The notes under the pieces: generated by a model
What the model was told of the DNA's origin: nothing
Seen by the model: only the letters and a program-made list of their open reading frames with translations
Database searches by the model: none
In this document: positions 12,401 through 20,940 of the stretch, piece after piece
Position numbering within the stretch: position 1 is the stretch's first letter
Layout: each line of letters starts with the position of its first letter
DNA from: Periplaneta americana
Taxonomy: Eukaryota; Arthropoda; Insecta; Blattodea; Blattidae
Assembly (NCBI RefSeq): GCF_040183065.1
Contig: NC_091130.1
Coordinates: 126,393,914 to 126,457,913 of the forward strand
DNA length: 64,000 nucleotides
Reading direction: 5' to 3'
Translations under genes and position numbers: made by a program

Positions 12401-15400
12401 ATAAACAGATGTTGGTTTTCAGTATTTAAAGGTAAAGTTTACCAGTTTGAGTGAAGGGAAATTAAAAGAGGGCATTTTCATCGGTCCACAAATTCACAAA
12501 GTTACAGCTGACCCTTTGCTTGAGGAAAAACTTTTCGTTACAGAAAGAATGGCATGGCGCACTTTTTTCAAAGATGTTTGCTCAAAATTTCCTTGGAAAT
12601 TCTAGGGCAGAGAACTACATAGAACTTGTGGAAACCATGTTAAGTGCATATGACAAAATGGAGTGTAATATGTCTCTGAAAATACACTTTTTACATTCTC
12701 ATTTGGATTTCTTTCCTCCTAACTTTGGAGCGGTAAGCGACGAGCATGGAGAAAGATTTCATCAAGAAATATCTGAAATGGAAAGGTGATATAAAGGAAG
12801 ATCATCATCCAGCATGCTTGCAGATTATTGCTGGTTACTTGGAAAATACAGTCCCGCGTCTAGTTATAAACAGAAGTCATCCAGAAAATTATTTTAAATG
12901 TAAGCTCAAATTCCGAAATTTTTCTCATTATACGCATGAAATATTTTTATTGCTGTTGTGTTTTAAACTATGCAACATAATTTTTGTATCCAGTACACAT
13001 TTTTCAAGTATTAATGAAGAATTTTGAATCCCTAATGTGTTGTAATTTCATCAGTAACAGTGAAAAATTAAAAACAAATAAGTTTTGTCATAAAACAATT
13101 CAATTAATTTTCCCCGGAAAAAGATACGTGATGGGGCAATTTGGATTTTAAATTCAGATTTAGGGCATACATATTAGTAATATTCACCTATTTTTATTTC
13201 GAAGCAAGGCAAAAAGTAAAAATTTGTTGTTCAGTGTTATTGCTGTTAATACATTCCAAAAAAATACAAAGATTATTGGAATGATGATAATCGAATCATT
13301 TGAACCCATGTTATAGCAACAATTCATTCCAAAAATAAAATATAGGCACATGTGAACATCTGTATTCTAGTTACAGTTTTGAACAAAATTATGTACACTA
13401 AAAATATATCTCCTCAACACTTTTACAGTGATTTAATTTAATAAAAGTGATTACTTCCATTACATTTCTCATAAAACCGAATCCCATTATTGGAGGGACA
13501 TACTTTATTTGTAGATTATAAGCATGGTCTACAATGATCAGTTCACAATCTTTACTTAATAACAAAAGAATATGACATGGAAATTTCTCTGGATTAAACA
13601 GGAAGTCATGGCTAAACAACGGATTTCTAGTTCTATATCTATTTTGTTTGCTATGTCCTAGATGTATGTTATTCAGATGTCTCTCTATGTTTCATGATCA
13701 CAGGACCCTCCTGTTAAAATGCCTAAATGAACCATAAACTTCTATAAATGCCTTAAGACTATGTTTGTGCCTGGAAAGCGTCTTTTTAGTATTTTGAGTA
13801 TATTTAAAATAAAAATACTGGTACTAAAAATGCAAAAATGCCTAAAAACAAGATAAAAAATGCTATTTAAAATGTACGAAAATTCTCGTACAGACAAACA
13901 CTGGTCTGGCAAGTTCGTTCCACAGAAGCAGAGGAAAAAAATATTTTACCTAATTTTCTGGAATGAAGTTCGTTTGGAAAAGTCCATCCTAGCATAAAAG
14001 GGGTGGTAGGTTGTTCAGATTAGGCAAGTGCTTATAAATTAGTTTTTGCGTCAATGCACCCCCCTTTATGCGAAATGAAATTGACCAATCAGCAATCAGT
14101 CTCTTTCACTGACAGAATTTGAGTCTTCAGTTCAGTAGCACTGCACCAGTTTACTAAAATTATAATTATTAATTGTTAATTTTATATGAATTCCTATAAG
14201 TTCTAAATTGGATTTTATAAAGTCCTAAATCTCTCGTTTTTAGCACCTAGAAATCCGTTTCCTAATCATGCCATTCATTGGAAGAAACATTAAAGATATA
14301 AAATTTATATAAATAACCAAATTCTAGAACAAGTCTTCACATTCAAATATTTTAGTTACAGCCTCAGTTATTCTGCAAAACAATATTTGCAACACAAAAT
14401 AACAAACTATATAAAAATAATAGGAACAATAAATAGTACTGTAGCCTATATTTAAAACATCTACTATCAAGTGACAAACTAGGCTGAAACTATAGAAGAT
14501 TCTGGCCACGCCTATTTTTGTCTATGGCAATAAAGCATGGATGCTCCACAGAACAGATGAAAGGAGATTAACAACTGGAGAAATGTGTTTAATGCACAGA
14601 ACAGATGACTACACAGTCATGAACAATAAAAAGTCTACAGACATCTTAAAGAAACTCCAATAGAACCAGTAACAGATTATGTACATCACTATATAAAATC
14701 CTGGAAAGAACATGTTTGCCAAATGAACAACCACAAGAATACCACAGACGTTGCTCAAATATGTTCCTTGTGGCCAAAGACATGAAGGGTGAGTAGCACG
14801 ACAATGAAATGAGACTGTATCAGACCAATACTGGACTAGATGATGAATCAACAATCAATCTTCCTAATGTATCCAGCTGTTTGCTGACAACATAAATTTC
14901 ACTATAGTCCACTGTAGTATATTCAGTTGTTGTTTTTCACGAGAAATGAGACGTATTTTGATCGGTGTTCATTATAGATGCCTGTTGCTAGCAGCCAGAG
15001 TTGGGGTGTAGTCAATATACTAGATGATGAAGAAGATGACATATTAGTTTGCCGACTTTGGCATTAATAACTGGTACACTCTTAGATCCCTACATCACAA
15101 GGATAGTGGGCCTACAAGATGATACAGAATGCTATGATCACGTACAGAAACAAAAAGCTCGTAACCAAACAAATGATTTACCTCACATTGACTGCAAGCA
15201 AAGATAAATTAATTAATTAATTAAATAAACAAATAAATAAATAATTAAATAAGTAACTAAGTAATAACTACGTTAATAAGTAAGCAAGTAAATACTTATG
15301 TAAGTAAATAAGTAACTAAAAAAGCAAGTAAATAAATACATACATAAATAAATAAAAAATAAGTAATTAAATAAATACATAAATAAGTAAATAATTAAGT

Positions 15401-18400
15401 ACGTAAATAAATAAATAAGTAAACAAATAAATAAATAAGCAAATAAGTAAATAACTAATAAATAAATAAATAAATAAATACGTGCAGACATAGCCTAGTT
15501 GCAGCAATACTTTTCAGTGTATACTCCTACAGGGTGATTATTGTACTGCAGGACTCCACTCCGCGGTTCATGCGGCATTCGCTGGTAGCTTATCAGTGTC
15601 TGCCTTGCATTTCATACGCGCTCTGTTCCGCAGCGTAATAACCTCCCGTTAGATATGATACAATATGATGCAATATGATAAGATATGACATGATACAATA
15701 TATGATATGATATGATATTTGATATAGGCCTAATTATGATATGATATGATATGATATTTGATATGGGCCTAATTATGATATGATATGAAGTATATATGTG
15801 TTATGATATGTGATATGATGTGATATATTTCATGTCATCAATTATATTCATGTAAAGTGGACCTCACAATTTGGTAATAATCCCTGATTCGTAAATGTTC
15901 TAAAAATGCTCACCTCCAAAATCAACATTCTTCTTTACTGACTTTTTAGTATCGGACTTCTGGAAGGATGACGACTTCTCTGGGAAATCGAAAGTCACAT
16001 GAGATTTCTGAGACCTTTCTGCTTCTTCTTCATGTGCAGAAGTCTACAGAAAAATATCACAGCATTACCAAATGAAGTTTCTACGAAACGCAAAACAAAA
16101 TATTTTCTTATCTTCTACAAAGAATTGCAGACGAAGAAAAAATATTTTTCAAAATAGCACAAAATGTTTGAATTGCATCAGACAGGTTAATTTCCAGCTG
16201 TAGAGAATTTATAGTAGAATTAATATTACCGGTACTTCAGACTTCTGACAGGTCGCTAGCCGCATGGCTTATAGGTCTGCTGTCATGGCAACCTTACCAA
16301 TTTCCTGCTACTGCTAGGAGCTGGTCAGTCAGTAAAGTGTGGTATGTTCGATAATGTGTGCGCGTGTGTGTGTGTGAGTGTCTGTCGTGTTGTGTGTGTA
16401 CGCGTGTGTGCATGCGAGTGTGGGTACGTGCATGTGCAGAGACTTGCAGTCTTGTGTCGCAACGACAGTACTTACTTTTAAAGCAGATTTGACTGAAGTT
16501 TTTGTGACAGGTGTCCGCTTTTTACCAAGTGAAGATCCAAAGAGATCAGCATCCAAATCATCAACATCCTAAAAGTATAAAGTAGCTTCCAATATAATGT
16601 ATGTATATTAGATTACTGAGTGAACATAGTAAAGAAATCACAATATGGCGATCCAGCTTACAGCTAAAAAGCTTATGCAGACAGCTTGCTATCAATGATA
16701 CACTGCACCAACTATTAATGTAAAATATTAATAAATATATAACATCATTTACTCATTTTAAATTGAGAAATGAGATGCTGAAACTGTCTCCCTTCTTCTT
16801 CTAAAAAATCCTCACATCTGTTTAAGAAGTGATGTGTAAGAAATGGAAGCAATATTTTGCAGAAGCTAATATTCAGTTCTTGCAGAGTAGGCCTCTGTAG
16901 ATTCTTTTTGTATAATTTTTCTTTCAATGTCAAACACACAATTTTGAATGACGTCTCAACAAATCAGTTGAACTGGTATGGGCGCATGCAAAAGATGAAT
17001 GGAGACTGACTTCACAAAAGTATATTCGAGTGGTTGCCAGAAGGAAGAAGGAACAGGGGAAGACCAAGATGGCAAGATGGGGTAACAGGCAGTGATGAAA
17101 CCAAGGAATTTGGAAGCTGATGTGTGGCGAGATACAGGAAAATGGAGAAGGACAATCAGAAGATGTCAAAGACATTGAAACCCCGATATATATATATATA
17201 TATATATATTTCTTTCAATGTTTTTTTGTTTTACTTGGTTATTTAACGACGCTGTATCAACTACGAGGTTATTTAGCGTCGATGGAATTGGTGATAGCAA
17301 GATGATATTTGGCGAGATGAGGCAGAGGATTCGCCATAGATTACCTGACATTTGTCTTACAGTTGGGGAAAACCTCGGAAAAAACCCAACCAGGTTATCA
17401 GCCCAAGCGGGAATCGAACCCGCGCCCGAGTGCAATTCTGGATCAGTAGACAAGCGCCTTAACCGACTGAGCTACGCCAGTAGCTCTCTTTCAATGTTTC
17501 CGAGACATAAAAGTCACAAGGGGTCTCGTCAAAGGATCGAGGTTAAAACTAAACATTGTCTGAAAACAGAAGATTATAATCAATTTTGCAGTCATGTAAA
17601 GTACTTAAAATCCAATAACAAAATTCACATCTGATTACATCATCAGGCCGTAGTTGTTACACCATTGTAAATTTCTAAAGTTTTAACTTCGATAGTTTTG
17701 TAGAAATTCGCAAAGAACTGTAAGACATAACGATTTCCTACAAAAGATGACAAAGTGAATTTTAGTGACATTTTCCAAGCAATGTCTAATGCCATCCAAA
17801 TTTTCCTTGGCGGGCATAGTATGTCGTTGTCTTTTTCGATTTTTATCTGTAACACTTCCTGTTTCGCAGAATTTATTCTCAAGGCCTGGATGGTTTTACA
17901 TCTTTCCTAGAATCGTCATAACTACACAGGTCTAACACATAATTATCATAATAAATCCTGCTGTAAATTATCATGCTAGGCTATATTTGTGTGCTAAAAC
18001 TCGGGATTCTATGCAACACAGGTACATGATGTTTTCGAATGAAAAAATTACCTAAAAAGCATGATTTTTAGTAGCACGGTATTTATGAAAATTTACAGAT
18101 TATAAGGATATTTTTGTCTGATTACAATAAGTCGAAAAATAAGAAAAAGTGACAATGCAATATAACCTATGTATCACTCAGCTACGTTACTAGTCAGCCA
18201 TGTAATCCATGGAAGGTGAAAGGAACTGCCCACCCTACCGCATTATCTGCTGGCTTGGTTGTCTGAGTGATACCTTATTGGTGTCACTTGTGAGGTTCAA
18301 ACCTGTCTTCGGACAGTTTAAATAAAAAAAAAAAAATCACTTGCAGCTATCCACTCATTTAACCTTATCACAGTCCTCAGCCTCCTGTCACTTAGCTATC

Positions 18401-19299
18401 CTCTTCACTAACCCACTCTAATCTTTTCACAGTCCTCGACTTCTTTGTCATTTAACTACCCCCTCATATAATCCACTCAAAATTTGTCACATCTTTTCTT
18501 TGCAACAGTTCATTTATTAATCATGAGTAAAAACACCCTCTCAGTAAGGTATCATACTGCATTCGGTTCTAGAATAGTCTACTCACGAAAAAGCACAAAA
18601 TAGGTAGGTCTAGACCTATATAGGCTAATTGATAAATTTGGCACACTGGTTCCTTTAGCTCTACAATCAGAAAACACTCCAATTCGTTTCTGACAAGCAT
18701 TAGTAGCAAAATACACTTCATAATGTTATCCTTCACACAACAAACTTTTAACTCTACATTCGGTGGTTAGCACAAGAGACCAATTGACAGAGATAATATC
18801 AATTCATTATTTTACAGGTCAAAGAAAGATCTAAAATCATCATCTTATTCTATTGAAAACGAGAAGCGCTCAGGGGCTTTCAGTATTAGGCTATATGAAA
18901 TGATAAAGTTCTATTTATATGCAACTGGCTTAGATATACCTACGGTACCTACTAAGTGGAGGAGAAAAGAAGACAAAAAGAGAGGATAGGCCTAATTTAA
19001 AAATGTATCCAAACATGTCTTAGGCTAGTCCTGTCATAACTTACAACAACAATGGAAAATGACAAATGTTCTTAGAAGTAAGAGCTCAATCAAATGTATG
19101 CAGTGTGTATTTCTAATTGAAAACTTACTGACAAAGTAGATATAAGTATTGTCTGTTGGTCCACTTGTCAATTTCTTATATTTAAAATAAATATACCAAC
19201 CTCCACCATCTTGGCCAACTCTGCAGGATCCACATCGGATATCTGTGAATCATCATCACTTGCAACTTGGTTTGCCAAGTCTCCATAGAAATTTGCCAT
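218..19299 (-). CDS. FBF1: FBF1-like centriolar distal appendage protein (8 exons, C-terminus off window)
   Basis: Eight exons on the minus strand join in frame (19201-19299, 16476-16568, 15914-16043, 10813-11139, 6112-6306, 4510-4616, 3708-3968, 218-407) and give about 467 residues. The product is acidic and low-complexity, with recurring short motifs: DADLFG near the start, two DDLLG/DELLG motifs, and three D/G-WLG motifs ([22 protein letters not shown]). This order matches the N-terminal half of vertebrate FBF1, which I recall as having a DADILG, a STLDELLG and an ADWLGLKD motif. In vertebrates FBF1 sits on centriole distal appendages and at ciliary transition fibres and supports ciliary gating; in insects a role in sensory cilia is inference. 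The coiled-coil C-terminal half would lie left of base 1. Introns hold LINE, SINE, MITE and Penelope insertions. The first exon and start codon are the weakest part of the model. Confidence 0.78.
408..691. other. FBF1-like intron sequence, nothing recognised
   Basis: This AT-rich intronic DNA upstream (on the minus strand) of exon 8 has no reading frame, RNA or repeat I can support. Confidence 0.5.
692..1905 (-). pseudogene. Decayed LINE 3' end with RNase H domain, copy 1
   Basis: The minus strand encodes, in broken frames, the RNase H and C-terminal tail of a Jockey-like non-LTR retrotransposon. Recognisable parts are [20 protein letters not shown], then after a nested insertion [20 protein letters not shown] and a zinc-knuckle-like CPLCNSNQ...H..C. 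The same element lies in the opposite orientation at about 29850-30960. It is in an FBF1 intron, antisense to nothing, and is non-functional because of frameshifts and the insertion at 990-1100. Confidence 0.8.
990..1100 (+). mobile_element. 5'-truncated retroelement tail with (GAA)n end, nested in LINE
   Basis: A 111-bp insert interrupts the LINE copy 1 and is bracketed by the perfect 8-bp direct repeat GAGATTGT (982-989 and 1101-1108). The related LINE at 29850-30960 reads straight through this site, so the insertion is inferred directly. The insert can be read as a LINE C-terminus ([17 protein letters not shown]) followed by an (AAG)n-rich tail. Confidence 0.8.
1985..2215 (+). mobile_element. 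tRNA-derived SINE, family A (plus orientation)
   Basis: A tRNA-like head with a box-B-like GGGTTCGAATCCCAC is followed by the family body, a decayed GTTTTTCC-AACGTTTCC core and the tail with ACC-TAGTAGTTGAAACAA. The same body occurs in reverse at 17220-17484, 20040-20297, 20700-20940 and 49560-49812. Confidence 0.7.
2275..3520 (-). pseudogene. LINE reverse-transcriptase C-terminal fragment, copy 1
   Basis: Broken minus-strand frames encode the end of a LINE polyprotein ([20 protein letters not shown] and [20 protein letters not shown], then MAAMNL near 2400). The paralog at 8350-9245 retains much more of the frame. Upstream, 3160-3510 corresponds to the region that follows the YADD motif. 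A SINE interrupts it at about 2590-2952. It lies antiparallel within the FBF1 3' half. Confidence 0.8.
2590..2952 (+). mobile_element. tRNA-derived SINE, family B, with (ATT)n tail
   Basis: The head reads TAGTGTTGTGGTCTAAGGCA with a box-B-like TGGTTCGAGTCC, followed by AAATTTTCTCATGAAATTTC, a long unique body and an (ATT)n tail at 2933-2950. It interrupts LINE copy 1. Comparison with the paralog shows that about 46 bp of LINE sequence is missing at the insertion point and no clear target duplication is visible. Confidence 0.65.
3708..3968 (-). CDS. FBF1: FBF1-like exon 7 (ADWLG motif)
   Basis: This 261-bp phase 0-0 exon has an AATAG acceptor and a GTAAGA donor. It encodes [20 protein letters not shown], an Arg/Ser-rich part ([10 protein letters not shown]), [12 protein letters not shown], and [11 protein letters not shown]. 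The pattern FG.Y.P...S..RRQS then ADWLG is shared with vertebrate FBF1 (FGAYQP...RRQS...ADWLGLKD). This makes it a key exon for naming the gene. Confidence 0.82.
3969..5200. other. FBF1-like introns around exon 6, no repeats identified
   Basis: Apart from exon 6 (4510-4616) this stretch is AT-rich intron. I see no transposon protein, tRNA-like box or inverted repeat. Confidence 0.4.
4510..4616 (-). CDS. FBF1: FBF1-like exon 6 (second DDLLG motif)
   Basis: This 107-bp exon takes two bases into a split Asp codon and ends in phase 0, with an AATAG acceptor and a GTAATG donor. It encodes [20 protein letters not shown] and ends in PEQSQ. It repeats the D-x-LLGK motif of exon 5, which could reflect an internal duplication. 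Confidence 0.75.
5206..5606. mobile_element. Candidate MITE of about 400 bp
   Basis: The left end TATAATCCCGTCACTCTTAT and the reverse complement of the right end TATAGTCACGACACTGTTAT agree at most positions, as diverged terminal inverted repeats would. An inner pair (GCCATTTTGGCTCTTTCGTT against AACGAAAGAACAAAAATGGC) is also inverted. No coding capacity is seen. The GC content and CpG density are higher than in the surrounding intron. Confidence 0.5.
5660..5888. repeat. Purine-rich imperfect minisatellite
   Basis: About 220 bp of almost pure A/G on the plus strand, built from irregular units resembling ACAAGGAGAAT/ACAAGGAAAA. It yields long spurious hydrophobic frames on the minus strand. 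It lies in an FBF1-like intron. Confidence 0.8.
6112..6306 (-). CDS. FBF1: FBF1-like exon 5 (KLDELLG motif)
   Basis: This 195-bp exon is phase 1 to 1, with a CTTTAG acceptor and a GTAATG donor. It encodes [20 protein letters not shown], an Asp/Gly run, [12 protein letters not shown] and [11 protein letters not shown]. The order GFD..K..R then LDELLG parallels vertebrate FBF1 (a MATLGFGDSPKAEKR-like segment followed by LDELLG), which is the strongest alignment anchor. Confidence 0.82.
6626..7234. mobile_element. Palindromic MITE carrying mariner-derived sequence
   Basis: The outer inverted repeats, beginning CAAGCAAACATTCTGATGGG, run for roughly 100 bp at each end. Inner arms (about 6790-6880 and 6980-7085) are also inverted, so most of the element folds back on itself. 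Flanking TAA at both ends could be a 3-bp target duplication. The interior on the minus strand resembles the end of a mariner transposase ([20 protein letters not shown]) and contains GAGGCCGTCCAGAAAGTGA, a mariner-terminus-like string. Confidence 0.65.
7395..8240 (+). pseudogene. Decayed LINE RNase H domain and C-terminus (distinct family)
   Basis: The best segment, 7675-8055, encodes [20 protein letters not shown], the C-terminal part of a retroelement RNase H with the conserved GH..I.GNE.AD motif. A frame change at about 8020 leads to [20 protein letters not shown] and a CKLCNLDE-type knuckle. Upstream remnants (TDG-like, FDGEIEAI-like) are full of stops. It differs from the families at 692 and 35157. 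Confidence 0.75.
8350..9245 (-). pseudogene. LINE reverse-transcriptase fragment with YADD, copy 2
   Basis: From 9209 the minus frame reads [20 protein letters not shown], including the catalytic YADD box, then the thumb region with [19 protein letters not shown] single TAG at 8755-8757 separates this from [40 protein letters not shown] and [20 protein letters not shown]. The clade (RTE- or CR1-like) cannot be set from this fragment. It is 5'-truncated within the palm domain and otherwise little decayed, suggesting recent insertion. Confidence 0.85.
9680..10750 (-). mobile_element. Penelope-like element fragment with GIY-YIG endonuclease, copy 1
   Basis: On the minus strand 10500-9991 encodes a lysine/asparagine-rich linker ([20 protein letters not shown]) followed by [20 protein letters not shown], the GIY-YIG endonuclease motif with its Penelope-type CNSC insertion, then RHKEHI. 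A frameshift leads to [20 protein letters not shown] and the 3' end. The RT domain is missing (5' truncation). A hammerhead-like motif lies at the 3' end. It sits in the intron between FBF1-like exons 4 and 5, in the same orientation as the gene. Confidence 0.85.
9721..9764 (-). ncRNA. Hammerhead ribozyme motif in Penelope-like 3' region (copy 1)
   Basis: The 44-nt minus-strand segment reads stem I GGCT, core CTGAGGA, an extra T, stem II GGTG...CACC, core GAA, a self-complementary stem III ACAGCTGT, the candidate cleavage base A and stem I AGCC. All invariant hammerhead core positions are present. The extra U after the CUGANGA box and the loopless stem III are departures from the textbook fold. 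The same 44-nt layout occurs in two other copies here. Confidence 0.65.
10813..11139 (-). CDS. FBF1: FBF1-like exon 4 (acidic; first WLG motif)
   Basis: This 327-bp exon is phase 1 to 1, with an ATCCAG acceptor and a GTAGTT donor. It encodes [18 protein letters not shown], a lysine-rich stretch, [10 protein letters not shown] and SGWLGLQD. DPLxxLLSD resembles the DPLRGLLSYDE segment of vertebrate FBF1. A Penelope-like element lies in the intron just downstream. Confidence 0.8.
11392..12238. mobile_element. TTAA-flanked DNA transposon remnant/MITE, 847 bp
   Basis: Terminal inverted repeats start GGGGAGACTCCACTGAAAA on the left and GGGGACACTCCACTAAAAA on the right (reverse complement). Each end is flanked by TTAA (11388-11391 and 12239-12242), the target duplication typical of piggyBac and Kolobok elements. 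There is no transposase frame; the interior is AT-rich. It lies in the intron between FBF1-like exons 3 and 4. Confidence 0.75.
12420..12900 (+). pseudogene. Decayed C-terminus of an insect mobile-element protein (DEHGERFHQ motif)
   Basis: Two frames separated by frameshifts encode [20 protein letters not shown], then [40 protein letters not shown] and [20 protein letters not shown]. This combination, HSHLDFFP followed by [10 protein letters not shown], recurs in many insect genomes as multicopy transposon-like protein. I cannot name the superfamily with confidence. It lies just right of the TTAA element, and the two may or may not be related. Confidence 0.6.
13030..14500. other. FBF1-like intron, nothing recognised
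   Basis: This is AT-rich sequence without supportable reading frames, tRNA-like boxes or obvious terminal repeats. Confidence 0.4.
14505..14870 (+). pseudogene. LINE reverse-transcriptase thumb/C-terminal remnant
   Basis: Broken plus-strand frames give [40 protein letters not shown] and a later [20 protein letters not shown]-like segment. The pattern YG.E.W.L...D.R...A.EM...R...GYT matches the region after the RT palm in insect LINEs. Multiple stops show decay. Confidence 0.6.
14871..15040 (-). mobile_element. 3' end of a Jockey-like LINE (same family as 35100-36085)
   Basis: The segment GTATCCAGCTGTTTGCTGAC also occurs at 35108-35127 and, reversed, at 38040-38070, each time as the 3' terminal part of an RNase H-bearing LINE. 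Only the terminal 150 bp or so remain here. Confidence 0.6.
15200..15482. repeat. Degenerate TAAA/TAAG tetranucleotide array
   Basis: Nearly 300 bp of imperfect (AAAT/AAGT)n. It may be the expanded tail of a retroelement. The minus strand translates as a spurious Leu/Tyr/Ile repeat. Confidence 0.9.
15652..15835. repeat. ATATG-type pentanucleotide microsatellite with higher-order unit
   Basis: (ATATG)n with variants. A longer unit of about 55 bp containing TGATATTTGATAT and GGCCTAATTATGATATG is present twice (about 15712 and 15765). Confidence 0.85.
15914..16043 (-). CDS. FBF1: FBF1-like exon 3
   Basis: This is a 130-bp exon, phase 0 in and 1 out, with a CTGTAG acceptor and a GTGAGC donor. 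It encodes a polar, lysine- and serine-rich segment ([20 protein letters not shown] to KKNVDFG) with no recognisable fold. Its last base completes an Asp codon with the next exon, so the frame reads [15 protein letters not shown] across the junction. Confidence 0.75.
16350..16440. repeat. (TG)n-rich microsatellite beside FBF1-like exon 2
   Basis: Imperfect TG/CG alternation, about 35 bp beyond the 5' splice site of exon 2. Alternating purine-pyrimidine DNA of this kind can adopt Z-form; any effect on splicing is speculative. Confidence 0.75.
16476..16568 (-). CDS. FBF1: FBF1-like exon 2
   Basis: This is a 93-bp phase 0-0 exon with a TTTTAG acceptor and a GTAAGT donor. It encodes [19 protein letters not shown] and a basic Ser/Thr-rich tail. 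DADLFG corresponds to DADILG of vertebrate FBF1. A (TG)n microsatellite starts about 35 bp beyond the donor. Confidence 0.78.
16932..17183 (+). pseudogene. LINE polyprotein C-terminal tail
   Basis: The plus strand reads [13 protein letters not shown], then VAR.. [13 protein letters not shown]-like and [20 protein letters not shown] followed by QRH and a stop, ending in a (TA)n stretch at 17184-17210. The pattern GRRKRGRP..RW.D followed by W...REKWR is the usual end of a LINE polyprotein. Confidence 0.65.
17220..17484 (-). mobile_element. tRNA-derived SINE, family A (well preserved)
   Basis: On the minus strand the head has box A TAGCTCAGTCGGTTAAGGCG and box B GGTTCGATTCC, followed by the family body with GGTTGGGTTTTTTCCGAGGT, TTTCCCCAACTGTAAG and the end GTTAAATAACCAAG. 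A short TCTTTCAATGTTT flanks both sides (17210-17222 and 17487-17499), a plausible 13-bp target duplication. Confidence 0.85.
17500..19190. other. FBF1-like first intron, mostly unassigned
   Basis: Apart from the tRNA-like remnant at about 18228-18330 this intron segment shows no coding or repeat structure I can support. Confidence 0.4.
18228..18330 (+). mobile_element. tRNA-like SINE remnant
   Basis: GCTTGGTTGTCTGAGTGATA resembles box A, and GAGGTTCAAACCTG resembles box B, ending in an A-rich tail. No body domain follows, so it is a short or truncated copy. Confidence 0.5.
19201..19299 (-). CDS. FBF1: FBF1-like exon 1 (first recognisable coding exon)
   Basis: The reading frame gives [19 protein letters not shown] and continues to AKMVE, then a GTTGGT donor at 19200. 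The final codon joins in phase 0 to [11 protein letters not shown] of the next exon, matching the vertebrate order in which a short acidic segment precedes DADILG. The methionine at 19299 is one candidate start. The frame is open further upstream to about 19350 (MYCVEELVFLKVFSHEE) and the VFSHEE part could be real, so the 5' boundary is uncertain. Confidence 0.6.
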
Positions 19300-20039
19300 C
19301 TCTTCATGACTGAATACTTTTAAGAACACTAGTTCTTCGACACAATACAATCCGTTTAATCGAAATTATTTATCAGTTTTCTTCACAATAACATTTCTGA
19401 GCATTCTTAAAGGTAACGATTCCCAGCGCTGATGTATTGACGAGCCGTATTAACTCCAGATATATTTAAATAAATATTATTCACAATTCCAGTAACTAAT
19501 TCAAAGTGAGGTTATGTTCCATACTACATGCTAAATTGGCCCAGTCTTGCATTAAAGTGCTATAATTACACAACTTTATATATAATTATTGAATCTGTTA
19601 TTAAATTACATTATAAATATGTAAGACACGCAAGGAATACTGACAAATTGCACATCAAACTATCGTCGTATTGCTACACACACATTCACGCAACACAATT
19701 TGTTTATGTTCACAGTCCCATTGATCATACAATGAACCAAGTCTATTCGTGATCTGTGAACCAAGTTGACAGTTAATTTTATATTTATTTGAAATTATGA
19801 AATATCTGAATAGGCACATACTACCTTTAAATTATTATTTTACTGAAATTAAGGAATAGTAAATGATGACCCTTATTGATAATATTCTCTTGTTTAAGGA
19901 TCCTTATGTGAAAACATGTTTGTAGGTCCTACAGAATAAAAAATAGCACCTGAGGACACCTCTTTCCTTTTCTTCAGCAGCTATTAAGTCTTTCTTGCAC
20001 AGAACCCGTGACAACTATTATGGCAAGGGTCACTCACTG

Positions 20040-20297
20040 CTTTTATATGTGGTCATTTAACGACAATGAATCAACTACTGGGTTATTTAGCGTCTATGGA
20101 ATTGATGATAGCGAGATGGTATTTGCCGAGGATTCGCCATAGATTACCTGACATTCGCCTTATGGTTGGGGAAAATCTCGGGGGGGGGGGGGGGACCCAA
20201 CAAGATAATCAGTCCAAACGGGAGTCGAACCCACGCCAAAACGCAACTCCGGATTAGCAGGCAAACGCCCAGCTGCCTGAACTACGCTGGTAGCTCT
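20040..20297 (-). mobile_element. tRNA-derived SINE, family A, with internal G-run
   Basis: It has the same body as 17220-17484 (GGGTTATTTAGCGTC, GATTCGCCATAGATTACC) and a decayed tRNA head with box B GGGTTCGACTCCCG. The normal GGAAAAAACCC stretch is replaced by a run of 14 G at about 20180-20193. Confidence 0.8.
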
Positions 20298-20699
20298 GTC
20301 ATTGTTATAAGTGATGAAAATTTTCCCCTTAACATGGAACATTTAAGTGGGCATCTATTTCGGAAAAATGTCCTTTGCCATTTCTGTAATAAGCTATTTT
20401 GTAAAGTAACCTCTCATCTTATTGTTTAGCGGGAGCACACAGATGCAACCCTCAACATATCATTATTAGAAACATTTAATGAAGTCTGGACATCATATAA
20501 TTTGTAGGCTATTAAATTACATTGGAGTAGTGGCTTTAGCAGCGGATGCTGCTGCGATTATTATTTGAATATGTTAATTTGTAAATCATGTACTTGGTAT
20601 TGTGCAATTTGGGTATTTTGCATGAAATATTCTTAAGAGATCTCCACTAAACACACTTTGCAGAAGTATCACACATTGTTTTTTTTTTTCTCCTTTTTT

Positions 20700-20940
20700 A
20701 AATCAGTTACGGTATTTAATCATGATGTATCAACTAGGTCTAATTGGCTATCTAGCATCAGTGGAATTGGTGATAACGATTTGAATCTGAGAATTTTCCA
20801 TGAAATTACCTGATGTTCACCTTCCAGTTGGGGAAGACTGAAAAAAACTCAATCACCTAACAGACCCAAGAAGAATTTGAACTCATCTCCAACGGGCGAA
20901 GTCCAACCACTTGCAACTCCTGAGACTACACTGGTAGCCT
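20700..20940 (-). mobile_element. tRNA-derived SINE, family A, diverged copy
   Basis: Recognisable body parts are ATGTATCAACTAGG, AGTGGAATTGGTGATAACGA, CAGTTGGGGAAGACTG and GAGACTACACTGGTAGCC. It is considerably more diverged than the neighbour at 20040. Confidence 0.65.

Noticed and set aside
14324-14509. 61-codon minus frame
   Set aside because: Composition-driven AT-rich frame without similarity, adjacent to a LINE remnant.
15273-15491. 72-codon minus frame rich in Tyr/Leu/Ile
   Set aside because: It is a translation of the degenerate TAAA/TAAG microsatellite.
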